A stretch of DNA of 64,000 bases. Source: Diabrotica undecimpunctata. Its lineage: Eukaryota; Arthropoda; Insecta; Coleoptera; Chrysomelidae. Made by a program: the position numbers and the translations under genes. The stretch lies in the NCBI RefSeq assembly GCF_040954645.1, contig NC_092804.1, positions 40,205,753 through 40,269,752 on the forward strand, in the 5' to 3' direction. Numbering within the stretch: the first letter of the stretch is position 1; the number at the start of each line of letters is the position of its first letter. The notes below the pieces were generated by a model that did not search any database, had not been told where the DNA came from, and worked only from the letters and a program-made list of their open reading frames with translations. Of this stretch, positions 1 through 13,324 are shown piece by piece.

Positions 1-105
1 TTCTCAAAAAGTTCAATTCCCACGTATCTCAAGCGAAAGGTTTGTAACCAATGTATTTTGCCCGCATAAACTTATGGAACAAAAACAAGGAAGATCAAGC
101 ATTGA
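1..105 (+). mobile_element. LINE fragment, RT C-terminal region
   Basis: This stretch closely matches the LINE piece at 30591-30680, including the run 'aagttcaattccca' followed by a tract coding for 'LPVQTYGAE'-like residues there. It is the C-terminal domain of a non-LTR retrotransposon polyprotein, cut by the window edge on its left. The reading frame is already broken by substitutions (cttatggaacaaaaac in place of the coding version), so it is dead. Confidence 0.6.
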
Positions 106-179
106 ACAACTGTTCACGGTTTAGAAAGTTTTAAGCAAAGCCTGGGAACATGGCATAGATGTCTATATCTTCGTCGACT

Positions 180-1130
180 CTAAAAAAGCATATATGAGAT
201 GACAGATCCATTTCAAATAACACAAGAATTAAAATAGGGTGAAGGGACCGCACCAACACTGCTTAATTTCGCACTGGAATACGTAGTTAGAAAAATGTCG
301 GAAGATAGAAACAATAAACTTATCAATAAATGAGTCCAACTGGTAGCATATACAGATGAAATAAATATCGTGAGCAGAATCAAACAACAGGCGAGAACAC
401 GTATACGAAACTTAAACCATATGCTAAACAAATAGGTCTACCAATAAACAAAAAACAGACTAAAATTCTACCACAAACCCGTTCGAAGAGATCAACACGA
501 CACTACCTGAGAGTTGACAACTTAGAAAAAGTAGATTGCTTTATTTATTTAGGAGTCAACATCACAAAGGACAACATTGACGATGCAGAGCTTAACAGAA
601 GAATCATCTAGCCAATATGGTATACTTTGCTATGGACCAGATATTTAAATCACGAGACGTACATCAAAGTACTAAGATACCAATCTACAAGACCATAATC
701 GGACCGATAATGAGCTATAAATGTGAAACTTGGATATTGACTCAAAAATCTACATGGACATATTTGAAAGAAAGGTACTGAGACGAATACTAGGCCTTAT
801 AAATGAGAACAACGCTACAAAATAAAGAACCACCTTTATCTGAGTAAGTCCACCTAAAACGTCTTCAATGGACAGGCCCTGTATTTAAGATGGAAGAAAA
901 CAGGCTTCCAAAAAAACTGTCGAATGTAAGAATGCAGGGTAAGAGATCTACTGGAAGACCGAGAAAACGATGAGATGTTGATCTGGATGAGGACGCAAGA
1001 AATCTCCTTTACAGTTTTGCCAGGGCTCAAATTTGACTGCAGAGCCGTATGATGGATGGAATGTAGAATACAAAAAACGGAAAAGCTATTCAAAAGAAGC
1101 AGCTAGCAAAGCTACCATGATATTCAACCT
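180..1130 (+). mobile_element. Degenerate non-LTR retrotransposon (LINE), RT thumb and C-terminal region
   Basis: Translated with several frame changes, the plus strand gives typical LINE post-RT sequence: 'GDRTNTA..F' near 240, then 'YAKQIGLPINKKQTKIL', 'VDCFIYLGVNITKDN' (about 530-570), 'ELNRRII', 'PIMSYKCETWILTQKS' and 'LKRLQWTGPV' (about 855-880). Order and spacing match the RT-to-C-terminus part of RTE/jockey-like elements found widely in insects. Many stops and frameshifts show an old inactive copy. No target duplication was found. Confidence 0.7.
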
Positions 1131-1859
1131 ACTATTGGAAAAGGAACTTTAAGAAGAACATCTTTTTTGTTAATTATTTAGTTCTTTTATAGTTACTAAT
1201 GTAGTTCAGTGGCTATGTTGGACTGAGGGGTTCGATTTCCGGCACTGACACTAGAAATTTCTCAATTTCTAATTTAATTGAGCCGCCACCGTGTTTCGGA
1301 GGGCACGTATAGTCATCGGTCCCGGCTACGTAGTGGTCGTTAAGGGATGTTACGGCGCTGGAAACTTTAACACTAGACCTTAGCCAAAAGGTTACACGAA
1401 CATTATAGTTACAAATTTAAAGAAAAAAGTGTGTAAACAGTCCGCAATATATGTCCACTAAAATAACAATTAAAATTTACATTTTATGCAAATCAATAAT
1501 AAACTGTTCTTCATCGGTTCACGAGGATCCTAATTGCTATTAGGTTATTTTCCTATACTTTTAAAATATTATACATAATAATAAGAAAATATCGATAAAG
1601 AACTTATGATTTCAAACTAGAAATAATTTCAATATCTCTACATTTAAATTCACCGCTTGACAAAATACAAATACTATACAGACTGTTCGAAAAAATCAAA
1701 TTTAAAATATTATCAAAATGTTCACCTAAGTTTGGAATGAGACTCATATACCAGAGATGAATGGCGTCTAGGAATTTAAAAAAGGTAGACTCAATGTTTT
1801 GCCAATCACCCTACTTAATGTAGCATACACGATTCAGTCAAATATAATACCAAAGTACG

Positions 1860-2365
1860 CAGAACCTACCTAACAAATCGGAGCTACAACGGACTCTGGG
1901 TACGTATGACATCAGGACAGGACACCAGGGCAGACACCAGGAAAAGTAAATAGCAGATCTATAAAATATTAATTGGACCAGTGCTCAACTATGGGTCACA
2001 AACCTGCGTACTGACAATATGAGATGAATCGCACCTGGCTAATATAAAAGAAAGATCCTTAGAATCGTCTAAGAAAATGGCATTTGGAGCAGGCGATCCA
2101 ATTTAGCATTGTACCAAGCTCACGGAAAGCCTAGTGTGGTCAAGCTGATTAAGATTGAAAGACCAAGACAAAAAAAAACAACAATTATAGTTAAAAAATC
2201 ATGGTAACAAAATAAAGTACCTACATGGATCAAGTAGAGGTTCTGAAAACACTCAAAACTAAAAAGGGAAAGCCAGAACTAGGAATGAAAAGGTTGAACT
2301 AATTGAATAGACCAAAGCACAACCAAAGATGTGGATCCTATGTTGATCATGATGATGAATAGAAA
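1860..2365 (+). mobile_element. Degenerate LINE C-terminal fragment with TGATGATGA tail
   Basis: The plus strand encodes, with frame breaks, 'IYKILIGPVLNYGSQTCVLT' near 1960-2015 and then a spacer resembling the end of a LINE ORF2. It finishes in 'gttgatcatgatgatgaatag' (2342-2362), a short TGA-type tail as seen at the 3' ends of RTE-like LINEs. Related to the relic at 49680-50100, which carries the same 'PVLTYRSET' segment. Confidence 0.6.
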
Positions 2366-3811
2366 TTAACCGTCTTAAAAATTCAGGTATTATTCCCAAT
2401 GAACAAATAAAGATGGTGAAGTCACTGTTGCTGTCCCCAAGACGAGTTTAGTCATATAAAAAAAGAAAAAATATCTTCCTTTTTTTGGGTATGTAAATTG
2501 CTAACTCACAAAATATTACTCAATTATCATTCTTTTAAAGATGCTGATGTTTCATATTTTACGTTCCCTTCTCTTCTATATTTTCCCCTTGGCAATGACG
2601 TAGTGGCGTCTTGTAATTTGGACTATTTCTGTCTAATTATTTCTCTCCTGTGCGTGTTTTTGTTTGGAGAATGAGTAACCAGTAACATTCTTTTTTATTT
2701 GGTTCGACCATCGTGCTGGAGATCTTTATCTGGATCGTTTCCCCCCTACGTTACCATGAACTATCGTTCGCTCCATGCCTTCTCTTCTTCTAGTTATATG
2801 TCCAAAATATCCCAGTATATTTTGGTTGATAGTTGTAGTGAGTCTAGTTTTTATGCTGTTCTTCTAATATTGAATTATTTAATATAAACGGTAAACGGTG
2901 TTTTCTGTAATGTCGGTGTTCTTGTGATTTCACTGTAATAACCACATAAATACCTGGAAATCTTGTGCAAGAATTTGTTAACAGTAAAAAAACAAAATTT
3001 ATATTGAGGCAGTCCATATCCTTGAAAACACGTTCTTGGCAGAAACTTCAAGACAAGACAAAAAATCCAGTTGATTAGTAAAAGTATAATAAACTTAACA
3101 GGTATTAATAAAATAAAAAGTTATGGTAGAACCTTAGGAATATAGTACGTTAAACTACACATATCTTGGTTTTAAATGACCATTAAAAATAATATTTTAT
3201 ATTACATTTACTTCGAACAGTTTGTTTAATAAAAGGACATGATAAATAATATTTTTGGTACAGAATCATTTGATAAATATTATACTTCCTACTGTATCAC
3301 TTTCCAATTATATGAAAAAAGAAATTAGTATTATATACAACTATTTACATTTGTAAAAATTAGGAAATATTTACAATTAGCGAAATCTAATTATAGATTT
3401 GATTAAATCTATTCCGATATTAAATTTACCCAAATAAGTGTTGCAACGAACATCTGGATGAGCAATGAGCAAATGGACAAAATAGCTTTCTTTATTGACT
3501 GATCCGTTTTCGATGACTGATGTATTTTATTCAAATTATCCGTGCAGTTAATGTATACTGTTCTGGTAAATTTGACAACGAGCAGAATTGCAATAATATT
3601 TGTTTATTGTAATATCCAGTTATTGGTTATTTCAATTTCCAAAAAATGGTTACTTTACGTGAATAGATGAAAGTTATTAATCATAAAGTTGAGTCATTTC
3701 AATTTTCAAATTTGTTTTTTCCAGGACCAAGTAAAAACAGCTTTAAACTTTCATGGAAACGACGATTTCATACAGTATTTTAAATAAAATCCATTATAAA
3801 TAAAAATACAC
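2366..3811. other. No gene recognised
   Basis: AT-rich sequence without a convincing ORF, RNA gene or element end. Short open frames here (for example 2699-2887) have no recognisable domain and low-complexity composition. Confidence 0.5.
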
Positions 3812-4686
3812 TAACTAGTCCTGCTATAAAAATTAATACTACAAGTGTAAACGCGGCTTGTACGACAAACTAAACGCAGCTAAAAGATTTTTGACATTAC
3901 TGACAGTTGACATGTACACTATAAACGTGTCAAAACATTCCAGTCAAGTTTGAGCTGTTACGGCGGGGTGGATAGACAAAGAGAACCGTATTGCTGTCAT
4001 TGAAAGAACTCGTACTTTTGAATTATTAAAACCGTTAAATATTACGCGTGTTTTGGTGTATCGTACTGTTAAGTTGTTTTCGGATACGGGAGGAGTAAGT
4101 GAAAGATACGGCCGGCCTCGCGTGGCTCGTACGCCACATGTTATTAACGAAGTTGGGTTAATAAATAACCGAAATCCTGTCCGAAAACAAAAAATCGTGA
4201 TTCGGGAAATGGATATTATACCGAGAACTATGAGTCGAATTATCAAACAAGACTTGGGGCTTTCAAACGACAAACAGGACAACGTCTTAACGTTGTATTA
4301 AAACAAAATAGGAAAAAAGGCCTGTTGTAATTGTATGGTACAGAGCTGTACTGTGGAGGAAACATTCAATAAGCAAAACGATAGAGTTTATGCACGGTCA
4401 TCCAAGGAAGTCCGCGAACTAGTGCTAGGGATCAAACGAGGTCTTTATCCTGCCTCAGTGATGGTTTGGTGGGGAGTATCCTATGACGGCAACACTTGTT
4501 TACATTTTTGTAAAAAGGGCCTTAAAACAGCGGCCAGCGGGACATTTTAACAAATTTGGTGGAGTCCCTAACCACACTATTTCTCAAAAGAGACCATGGA
4601 CATTTCAACAGGACTCTGCACCTACGGATAAGACCAAAACTACTCAACAAAGGCTTGAAAATCATGTACCCGACTTTATTACTATA

Positions 4687-5356
4687 GAGCGTTTCACGTT
4701 AAGAAAATAACATTGCGGAGATAGGGCCATGTATTTCTTAAGAACGATAGAAGCGCAGCGATGCCACGATGAACACGAGCGCGATTCAGGGTTGTATAAT
4801 TCGTATTTTCGTTTTCACAGACATGAATTAAATTAATGTTTTTTAACGTAGTTGACCAAAAGTGCCCATTCGAAACAAGAGATGAAAAGTAGGGAAAATG
4901 ATTTTAATTAAATAAATAGTGTTTACAAAAGATAATTTTATTTTATCTTATTTTAATTATGGTAACGACAGTTTATTTGTTTTTCGGTAAGAATATCATA
5001 TACCATGAATCATAGAAATCAGTAGAAAATATTGCTTACAATAAATCATGCACTTTGCCGGCTATTAAAGATTTAAAAGCAAATAAACGGACCGCTTGGA
5101 ATGGATATATCTAATTACTAATTTCAACTTAAAATAATACGGTGTACGTATGTCAGCGATTTTATGTCGTTCTCTGAGACTAAAATGATAATAAGGCTCT
5201 GTGGTTCTTCAGTTGTTATTCTGACTATACAGTTAAATGTTAATTGAAAATGGAAATTCGAAAAATATATCGACAATCTAGTAAACCACATGCCTGAGAG
5301 TTTTGGCAACACTGATCTCCATAAGCCTAATGTTATTTTCTTAACGTGGAACGCTG
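4687..5356. mobile_element. Non-autonomous TIR element nested in the mariner copy
   Basis: The left end (4687-4715, gagcgtttcacgttaagaaa onward) and the right end (5328-5356 read in reverse, cagcgttccacgttaagaaa onward) form a nearly perfect inverted repeat of about 28 bp. TATA flanks both sides (4683-4686 and 5357-5360). The insertion separates the mariner blocks '..VPDFITI' and 'WPPVSPNLNPLDY', which are normally adjacent. No transposase is coded inside. A family name cannot be given from the sequence alone. Confidence 0.7.
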
Positions 5357-5366
5357 TATAGTGGCA

Positions 5367-5441
5367 ATTGGCCGCCTGCGAGGCCTATGTTCAGCAGTGG
5401 TCGTTAGAGGCTAGTTGATGATGATGATGATTGGCCGCCTG
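5367..5441 (+). mobile_element. Extremely 5'-truncated LINE tail with 12-bp target-site duplication
   Basis: A 12-bp direct repeat, attggccgcctg, occurs at 5367-5378 and 5430-5441. Between them lie 51 bp ending in (TGA)n and containing 'gaggcctatgttcagcagtgg', which matches the 3' end of the LINE at 31028-31045 (gaggcctatgtccagcagtgg). This is a retroposed LINE 3' tail. Removing it and one repeat rejoins the mariner 'NWPPVSPNLNPLDY' coding segment. Confidence 0.85.
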
Positions 5442-5767
5442 TCAGCCCAAACCTTAATCCACTCGATTACAAATTGTGGTCAGGTTTAGAGGACATGGTC
5501 TGTACAAGACGTCACCATAATGTGGAGCCATTGAAGAGGGAGCTCTGGTAGAAGCTGTGGACAACTTTACTAAAGATGTCATCCGTACAATCGATGAATG
5601 GCGTAACTGACTGCGGTGCTGTATTCAGGTGAATGGTGACCATTTTGAATAATTTTTTGTAGTTTGTAGTTCATTAAATTAGTAATAAAGTGGGTACAAT
5701 TTTTTCAAATCAAACCAATTATTTTTAGCTAAATACCTTGTATCAATATTTATGACAGGACTAGATA

Positions 5768-6930
5768 TATAGTCATCAAATAGCAAGAAAAACTGTAAAT
5801 CCTGTACAATATTTTAATAAATACTTCATCTGTCCGTAAATATGGTATATATTTATTTAAATAATATTGCATACATAAAATTGTTCAATTTTTTCAGATA
5901 CATAGAATATATCTATGAACAGGTACAGGATAAGTTTTAATTTGCTATTTTAGATATTGATATTACATATTAGGAAAATGAGTACATAATAATACCTTCT
6001 TCAGAGAATATTTTTTGCATTTGCCACCAAATCTTTTAGTTTTAGTCCCCAATACGGGCGATACTAGAAACACTCCTTCTACTTGTTAGTATAATGGTTT
6101 CCATGTTACGTGGTCGTATGCTGTGACGCAAGCGTGAAATTGTAATTCCCTGGGCACCCATAAAGAAGATTGAGCAATGGAGAGAGAATAGAAAAAAGCA
6201 AGAAATCGAAAACAGGAAAAAACAAAACACTAACTAAAAAAGAACATTAATGAGAAAAAGCACTATAATAAAAATGGAAACACTTATAAAGATATATAAC
6301 AATCACGTAATAATGAGATAGAACCGAACCAATTAGAAAATATTACACTTAACTACAAACGTCTACTGTTGTACTGGCTACTACTGTTTTAAAACGACGG
6401 TTCAAAACCAGTCTCATCGGCTTACAACTTAAACAAAAACCTGTCTCCGCCCACAAAGCGAATGATTTGGATCAGTTGAGTTATAACACAATGGTCAAGT
6501 GGCAAAATGGTAGGTATAAGAAAGACCAATTTCAAAAATTAGCTTTTAAAATCATTCTTTTTAATTTTTCTAAAAAAATAGTGGTTTTGTTCAAAAATAT
6601 AATATTTCTCGGTTACCAATAGACGTGTGAACAATCATGTTTAGATTTTTCGTTAAATTTCCAATCCGAAAAAGTTATCCGTTGTTCCAAAATAGAAAAA
6701 TATTTTTTTGTAATAACCCTTTTTATTTTTTACTTATATCGAACTGACAATTGTAATGACTACATAAAACTAAAATAAAATATTAAAATATAAATATCGT
6801 TAAATTATTTCAAATGTTTACTTAATATAAATTCTTTATTCTATTGAAATAATCTAAACAAAATGTTTTGATCAGTCTTAATTTCCGTATAATTTGAATA
6901 ATTTTAAAGTATTTATATCCTAAAATGTTT
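5768..6930. other. No gene recognised
   Basis: AT-rich spacer between the mariner copy and the 3' end of the RSF1 gene. Nothing with a recognisable domain, tail or inverted end was seen. A 62-codon frame at 6042-6230 on the minus strand has no identifiable family. Confidence 0.45.
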
Positions 6931-6937
6931 TCATTAT

Positions 6938-6943
6938 TTTATT
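6938..6943 (-). promoter_or_regulatory. Candidate polyadenylation signal for RSF1
   Basis: On the minus strand this reads AATAAA, the first of overlapping AATAAA-type hexamers in a T-rich tract (6936-6950), about 570 bases past the stop at 7512. Another AATAAA lies at about 6836-6841. The region is AT-rich, so chance hexamers are expected and the true 3' end is not fixed. Confidence 0.3.
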
Positions 6944-7511
6944 TTATTTTTATATTATATTTTCTTTCGTACAATTGTTTTAACTCTCTCTATAGTTTAG
7001 GGGGTCAAACAGGATAAGTGCCATTCTAGACTTGTATCCAATATATAATATAGCACAACAGAGTAGATATGGAAACTTTTGTTTTCTCGATAATCACACA
7101 GGCTAGTGCGGTTCGACCATCACTTTGAAATACTAATCCACTTATTGTTGTTTACAATTTAAAATGATATTATTCTCTTTACGACCTTTACACTTTTTTT
7201 ATAACTTCTTTACAGTATCACAACCAACCGACTGATAAGTCGCTTGTCACAATCACAAACATAATAAATTTTAAATAATTAATTAACAAATTAATTGTTT
7301 TTGCATTAATTTGTCTTTACACAATTTTATCTAACTTGTATTTCTTTAAAATTAAAATATATTCACTATTCCTGTAATTTTAAGGATTAACCAAAAAGAA
7401 ATTTCGTCCTTAGCTTTGCTCATCCAAAATATTCAGTTGAGGTTTTTTGTCCTATAACAGACTTACAGTTACAGTCAAAATAATGGCTTCGTTACTTCCT
7501 CCAACTACGAA

Positions 7512-7591
7512 CTATGATTCTAAATCTTCGTCCCTTTGGCTTGAGAAATAAGAAACTAAACCACCGAATTCGCCGGATTCTTCACCACCAC
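7512..7591 (-). CDS. Rsf1: RSF1 exon 20 (terminal exon, stop)
   Basis: A minus-strand acceptor (gattttag) is followed by 26 codons in the phase left by exon 19. They encode '[20 protein letters not shown]' plus EDLES and a TAG. I recall a very similar acidic '[12 protein letters not shown]' tail at the C-terminus of insect RSF1 proteins; that recollection is from memory and was not searched. The exon lies 3.8 kb from exon 19 because a LINE occupies the intron. Confidence 0.85.
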
Positions 7592-10500
7592 CTAAAATCA
7601 TCATTTATGTTGAAACTACGTAAAACTAAGTAATAATTGTATATGGTCAATAACAACCCGTAAATATACCAGTCTATACAGAATACTCCTCACATGTATT
7701 TCTTATATTCAATATTATATTCTTATGTTAAACACTAAAGAGAAATCAGTTACATTAATTGACCTAGAACAGTAAAAAGAATTCTATGAATCTCTTTTTG
7801 GTGGAAAATAGAGAACAGTTTTTAATGAACGAGACCGAAAAACAAGAAGAAATCGAGATAGACCAACTCAAGCCCATAAACCTAAGAGTGTATAAAAAGT
7901 ATACAAAATGGAAGATCACCAACACCTGGTGATATTGCCGGAGATCTATTTAATTACGGAGATTCATTACTCTTAGTCCGATTAAAACATCTAATGAACT
8001 TATATCTTCTCCAACAAAAGACACCAAATGGTTGGAAAATGACTGAAAATTACTGGACATTCTCCGTATTTAAAAAGGGCAAAAGAAAGGACCCACATTG
8101 CAATAGGGAATTGAGTATAACAAGCTTTCTTTGAGGAAATCAGAGCAGTTTTACTCCAGAACGTTTTGTGTGGATAATTTATTTACCTTTACAATAAATA
8201 ACTGAGAAGAAGATCAACAGAAATCAAAACTTACATATACCTTTGATTTTCCTTAAAAAGGCCTATGACAGTATACCTAGAAATAATTATTGCAGGCTTA
8301 AGAGATTATGGGTGCAAGTTCCTTCCTAATTCAAATCATTGGTGAAATGGACACATGGTTGATTCAGTTTTTGGATATGGCTACGAAGTTCACACAATGA
8401 AAGAAGAAGACAAAAGATGACTTGCAGCAGTCGAAATGGAGTGCTTACGACGATCTGTCAGAATTTTTGGAATAGATCAGATTCGCAATGAAGAAATCAA
8501 AAACAAACAATTATTGAGCGTATCGAGAAAAAAAGTCTTAGATGTTTTATAGAGGATAAAGGTGGCCGAAACGAGTATTCACCTAGCAATCTGGAAGAAA
8601 TAAAAGAAGCCGACCCGGTAAGTCAATAAAAACAAAAGACAGCTATCGCACAACGACAGTTGTGTGACTTTTTAAAACGTGCGTCAATAGATATTATCAT
8701 TTGTCAAACCAGTGTCGTTGCGACCTAGCTCTTTTTACTTTATCTTTGATACCTCGCGATTTTAACAGCTAACAACCCTAACTTTCTACCATTTTGTCTC
8801 AGACAACCTTATATCATCATATTAAGAAAAAAATAGCTTTAATTTGATGTATAAAATCTGCATATACGTCATGAGCAGCGGATATTATTTAAAAAATAAA
8901 TGACAGAAATGAAATATTTGTCAAAAACTAATTACTTTTAATTGAATTAAAAATATTTGCGGCCACTTTTTGATTAGCAACCTATTATCAATGTATCTCC
9001 AAACTTTAAATGCATGTAAAAATGTGAGTTTGATGAACCACGTTATGAACATAGTGATCCTGCAGTGGGATCTTGTACTATTCATTTTACATGGAATATT
9101 GGTTCTTGTAGTGCTTAAAGTATGATCAAAATTTCATAGCCATCGGCCAAATAGTTTAAAAGTTATTTAATTTGTTTATCCCAAATTAATTTTTTTACAA
9201 TATAAGTATAAATAAAAATGATTTTAAATATTGCAAAATATCTCGATATTTTGCTTATAAACTTATTATAAATTAATTATAATAACTTTTTAACTATTGT
9301 CTACAGGAAATTCATTTTTTCTAAGTTGTCCTACGACAATTTGGGACGAAGTTAGTCCTTTTTTTTTCAATTGACAGCAGCTTTGTTTATATCAGTTAAA
9401 AGATCTAATTGACCAATTGAAAAACATACTTTAAAGTTTTAATGTGCCAAATTTGAAAAAGATTTCCTTTCAATGCAATGGTCCACAAAGCTTCAAAATG
9501 CGGTCTTCAAAATAGGCAACCTTTGAAAATCGAGGGAGCGATGGAGGGGGAAGGAGCTGTTAATTACATCTCTGGTTCTTGTTTTTGGATTTCGAAGTTT
9601 CTTTTTTAATCTTTATGTACTTTTTGTGTACATTACGAATATGTATTATTTAAATAACTAAATTGTTAAATAAACCATCTAATTTGTTTCAACATTTTTT
9701 TTTTCATCATTTTTTTAGTAATATTTGAGGTAATTTTTATTGTAAAACCATACACGAACGAAGAACTAGGACAACAATAGATAGGTACAAAAAATTAAGG
9801 AGAGAGGAGAAACGCATACATCGAAAAAAGGAAACGAGAATCAGAAAACGGCATATTAGAACGGCACCTCGATGTATGAAATGTGTTCAGAATTATTACA
9901 CTAGAAACTGTTCTCTTCCAAAGGGAGTCCAAAATAAGATCAAATGTTGAAACTACGGGGAAGAACACACATCAAACTACGTTATGTGCAGGAAGCACAT
10001 CGAATTTATGGACAATCAAGCTCAGAAAACACCAGAAACAGACAACCTTCTAGATTAAACCTCACTACACATCTATGAGCTTTTAGACAACTACAAGTGG
10101 TATGTCATACGTTCAATCGGCAAAAAGAAATTCAGAACCAACATAGACTCAGGAAACATGCAAGAAATATGGGAAGAAATAAACAAAATTGTCAATGTCG
10201 ATAAGATGTTACAATTACTATAGGACATAAAAAAAGAACTTTGAATGGCAAGTAACAGCTTCGCAGATATGCAAAAGTATTTATAAAATACGAAGTTCTC
10301 TACAATGCCGATTAGAAGATTAAAAATGCTACAGTACAACATAGCTTCCCTGAGGCTATGAATCAACGAACTAAGGGAAATGCTCATCGGACATAATACG
10401 CGTATCTGAAACTCTATGCATGACGACAACTCAACTTCCTAGAATTACAAACTACGACGGAATTAAAATTAGAGAAGCAAATAACAGAGGAGTAGCAATT

Positions 10501-13244
10501 TCTATCAAAAATAATCTCGAATGGAACCAGTATTTAACACGCAAAGTTTTGAAAATGTAGGTATTAAAATAGATAATATTAGGAAGAGGTAAGAATTAGA
10601 AGACATGATGAACTTAGCCGAAATAGTAGTCCTTGCTGGAAATTTCAACGCCCACCACAGTTTATGGCTGTGTGGACATCACTCCTGCAGGTGACGATCT
10701 TCTGAGATATTGTGACGATAGAAATAGGATGATATTCGCACTGAATGAACAAACCAGATCAAACCAGAACAAATCAGCTCAATACCAAGACTCAACGACT
10801 CTACACTCGACATTTTCGTCACAAAAGAAGTCATAGTTGCCTACCAACCATAGGTAAATAAAAGTTTTTATTTTATAAAGTACCGATTTCAAGATGGAGT
10901 ACTCATCTCGTAAGAGCTTTTAGCCCGGATCGTGGAATATTAATCTAAGGAGAAATTGTCCTACTCGTCGTACCAAGTATTGATTGGTCGCTTTCCATTC
11001 CTTGCCGGACTGAGAAGTGATCAATTTGACCATCCGTTGGCGAACAAGTATTGATTGGTCGCTTTCCGTTCCTCGTTCGTATCCAGAAGTGATCGATTCG
11101 GCCACCTCTAAACTAAACTAAGTAGTGATTAGTCTTTCCCTGATGTTTGGTTACTGACCAAGACATCTTCCTTTTATTTCCACTTTCCTAGCATCGTCTG
11201 TATTTATTTTTCGCAGGTATCAACAATGGATCGTAGCGTGGTAAATTTATTCACTAGGATTGGTATTTTATTTTCATTGTACATATTATACAGAAGTTAA
11301 TTTTGTTTTGTTATATATTTTGAATATATTTTTATTTAGAATAAACTTGTGTTATACTGAGTCTGGTGTCTAACAGAGCTACCCGTTACATGCTATAGTA
11401 AAATGTGATCACTATATTTACCATCACTTCTTCCAGAATTTTCAGGCGGTGCGGCCTCCTCCTCTTCAAAGGATTCTTCGTACGCTGGGGGCTGGCGGCT
11501 AAAAGACTGGGGCTCTTCATCGGGAGGAGGAATTGGCTCGGAGGGTGGATGATAAGGAGGATAGTAGCCAGCCGGTGGCTGTGGTGATTGAGCGGGATGG
11601 ATTGGAGGAGGTTGTTGTACGGGAGAGTACGTGCGTCTAGGGTGCGGCATATGGGCAGGTATGATGTGCGGTGGCCTAGACGCAGGACCTGCAATTAAAA
11701 AATCGCTCCTTAACATACAGATTGCTTATTGGTGCCGTGCCTTCTGTACAAGTGTCTAATCTCGGGATCATGCAAATAGAAAAGAAAAAACGTTTAAAAA
11801 AAGAGCTTTTTTGGGTCTGCACTAAGAGTACACACTTCTGACTCATAGTTCAAAACAGATTCAACCATGGCTCTATCCACGATTTTCTTATTTTTAGAGA
11901 TATTTTTATCCCACGGAATGAATTAATGACTTCTTAACATTTTCCTACTTTGTTGAATTTTGTATGTTATTTTTGTTTTTCCCAATCCGTTAATTTTTCC
12001 CATAAGTTAACACATCTTGATCGTCTGCAAATCTGTGTGAAAAAATAGTATTGTTATTTATAGGTATTCATTTATCACATCGAATTTTCCAGCTTTTATA
12101 TACAGATTGAACAGGAGATGAGACATATTGCAACAATGACTCAATTCCTATGTGACATTTATTCCTTTCCTACACATATTTTTTCTGATATCTCTTTTAA
12201 AATAAATAAGGTATCTGTACATGATCTAAATGGTGTAAAACCACTCTGATCATATCCAATTATATGACCGATGTTCTATCTTATTTTCTCCTTTAACAAC
12301 TTTACTGCACAATCGGGTTATTGTATTGTTTAAACTCAAACCTCGACAATGATTAGTATATATTCGGCTGCCTTTCCTAAAAATATATATTCAGTGTTCC
12401 CTTTTCCACTTCTATGGTTGGTATTTGTTGTATTTGTAGTTATTGGCAGCAAGTTTGTATTAGTTGTACTATTCGGTTCCATATAAAAAGGGCCTCCGAC
12501 CATTAGTAATTCGACATTCATTAGTATTTCTAGCACCTGGGAATCGGTCATCCGTCATTCTGAAAAGTGCGGTTCTAACTTCCTCTACTATAATAGCCAC
12601 ATTTCTGTATGCTACATACGTTATTAATCTCTTCGGATCTTCAGGTGTGTATTTTGGTCTGTTTTCAACTAGCAGATGTTCATATTGTTTTTTCTATTCA
12701 GGTAACTGAATTATATCAGTGACTGCTCAGTTTATGTGGTTTCTTTACAGCTTGCCACCGTTTTCCATGTCTCTGAGCTTCTCCTAGCAGGTATTCAATA
12801 CCTGTTAACATTTTTGTTTCCATAACCTGTTCTTTTTTGTTTTTATTGATTTCCTTAGTTCCCTATATTTTGCTTGCTATTCGTATCTATGTTAATCTAG
12901 CTTAGTTGTTAAGCACCTGTTGTAAGTGTTTTTTTTTTTATTAATTCCTTTATCTCGTCAGAGCAAAACGTTCTGATTGTTTTCTTTTGTACTTACACGG
13001 CATATTAATCGCCATTTCTACAATTTTTGTCTTGTTGATCTCTCATTAAGGCACCATTCTTAAATATTCAGTATACGTTAACACCTATCTCATTTTCCGC
13101 ATTCCTCTAGTGATTTGAACTCCATTTCATCATTTTATTAACTAAATTATATTTTCCCATACCTTTAATGGCTCTCTACTATCGCTCATTGTGCCTATGT
13201 GCCGCACTACGTATAATTATTTACAATTTAACTTTTTGTTATCT

Positions 13245-13324
<80 letters not shown>

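Larger units (their letters stand above)
3814..5765 (+). mobile_element. Tc1/mariner-superfamily transposon, decayed, with nested insertions
   Basis: The ends are imperfect terminal inverted repeats beginning CTAGTCCTG (3815 on the plus strand; 5764 read backwards) and are flanked by TA on each side (3812-3813, 5766-5767), the target of this superfamily. Transposase pieces on the plus strand are an N-terminal HTH-like part (about 3990-4290), 'PASVMVWWGVSYDG' (4450-4490), 'WTFQQDSAPTDKTKTTQQ' (4598-4652) and, after two insertions, 'WPPVSPNLNPLDY' (5432-5470) and 'VDNFTKDVIRTIDEWRN' (5558-5608). These are the DDE/D core blocks, in order. Stops and frameshifts interrupt every block. Total length is 1952 bp; subtracting the nested elements leaves about 1.2 kb, the usual Tc1/mariner size. 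Confidence 0.85.

Noticed and set aside
11393..11421. TAG at 11393 as the true end of RSF1
   Set aside because: A consensus donor precedes it, and the exon at 7512-7591 fits the phase and supplies a conserved-looking tail. Kept only as a possible isoform end.
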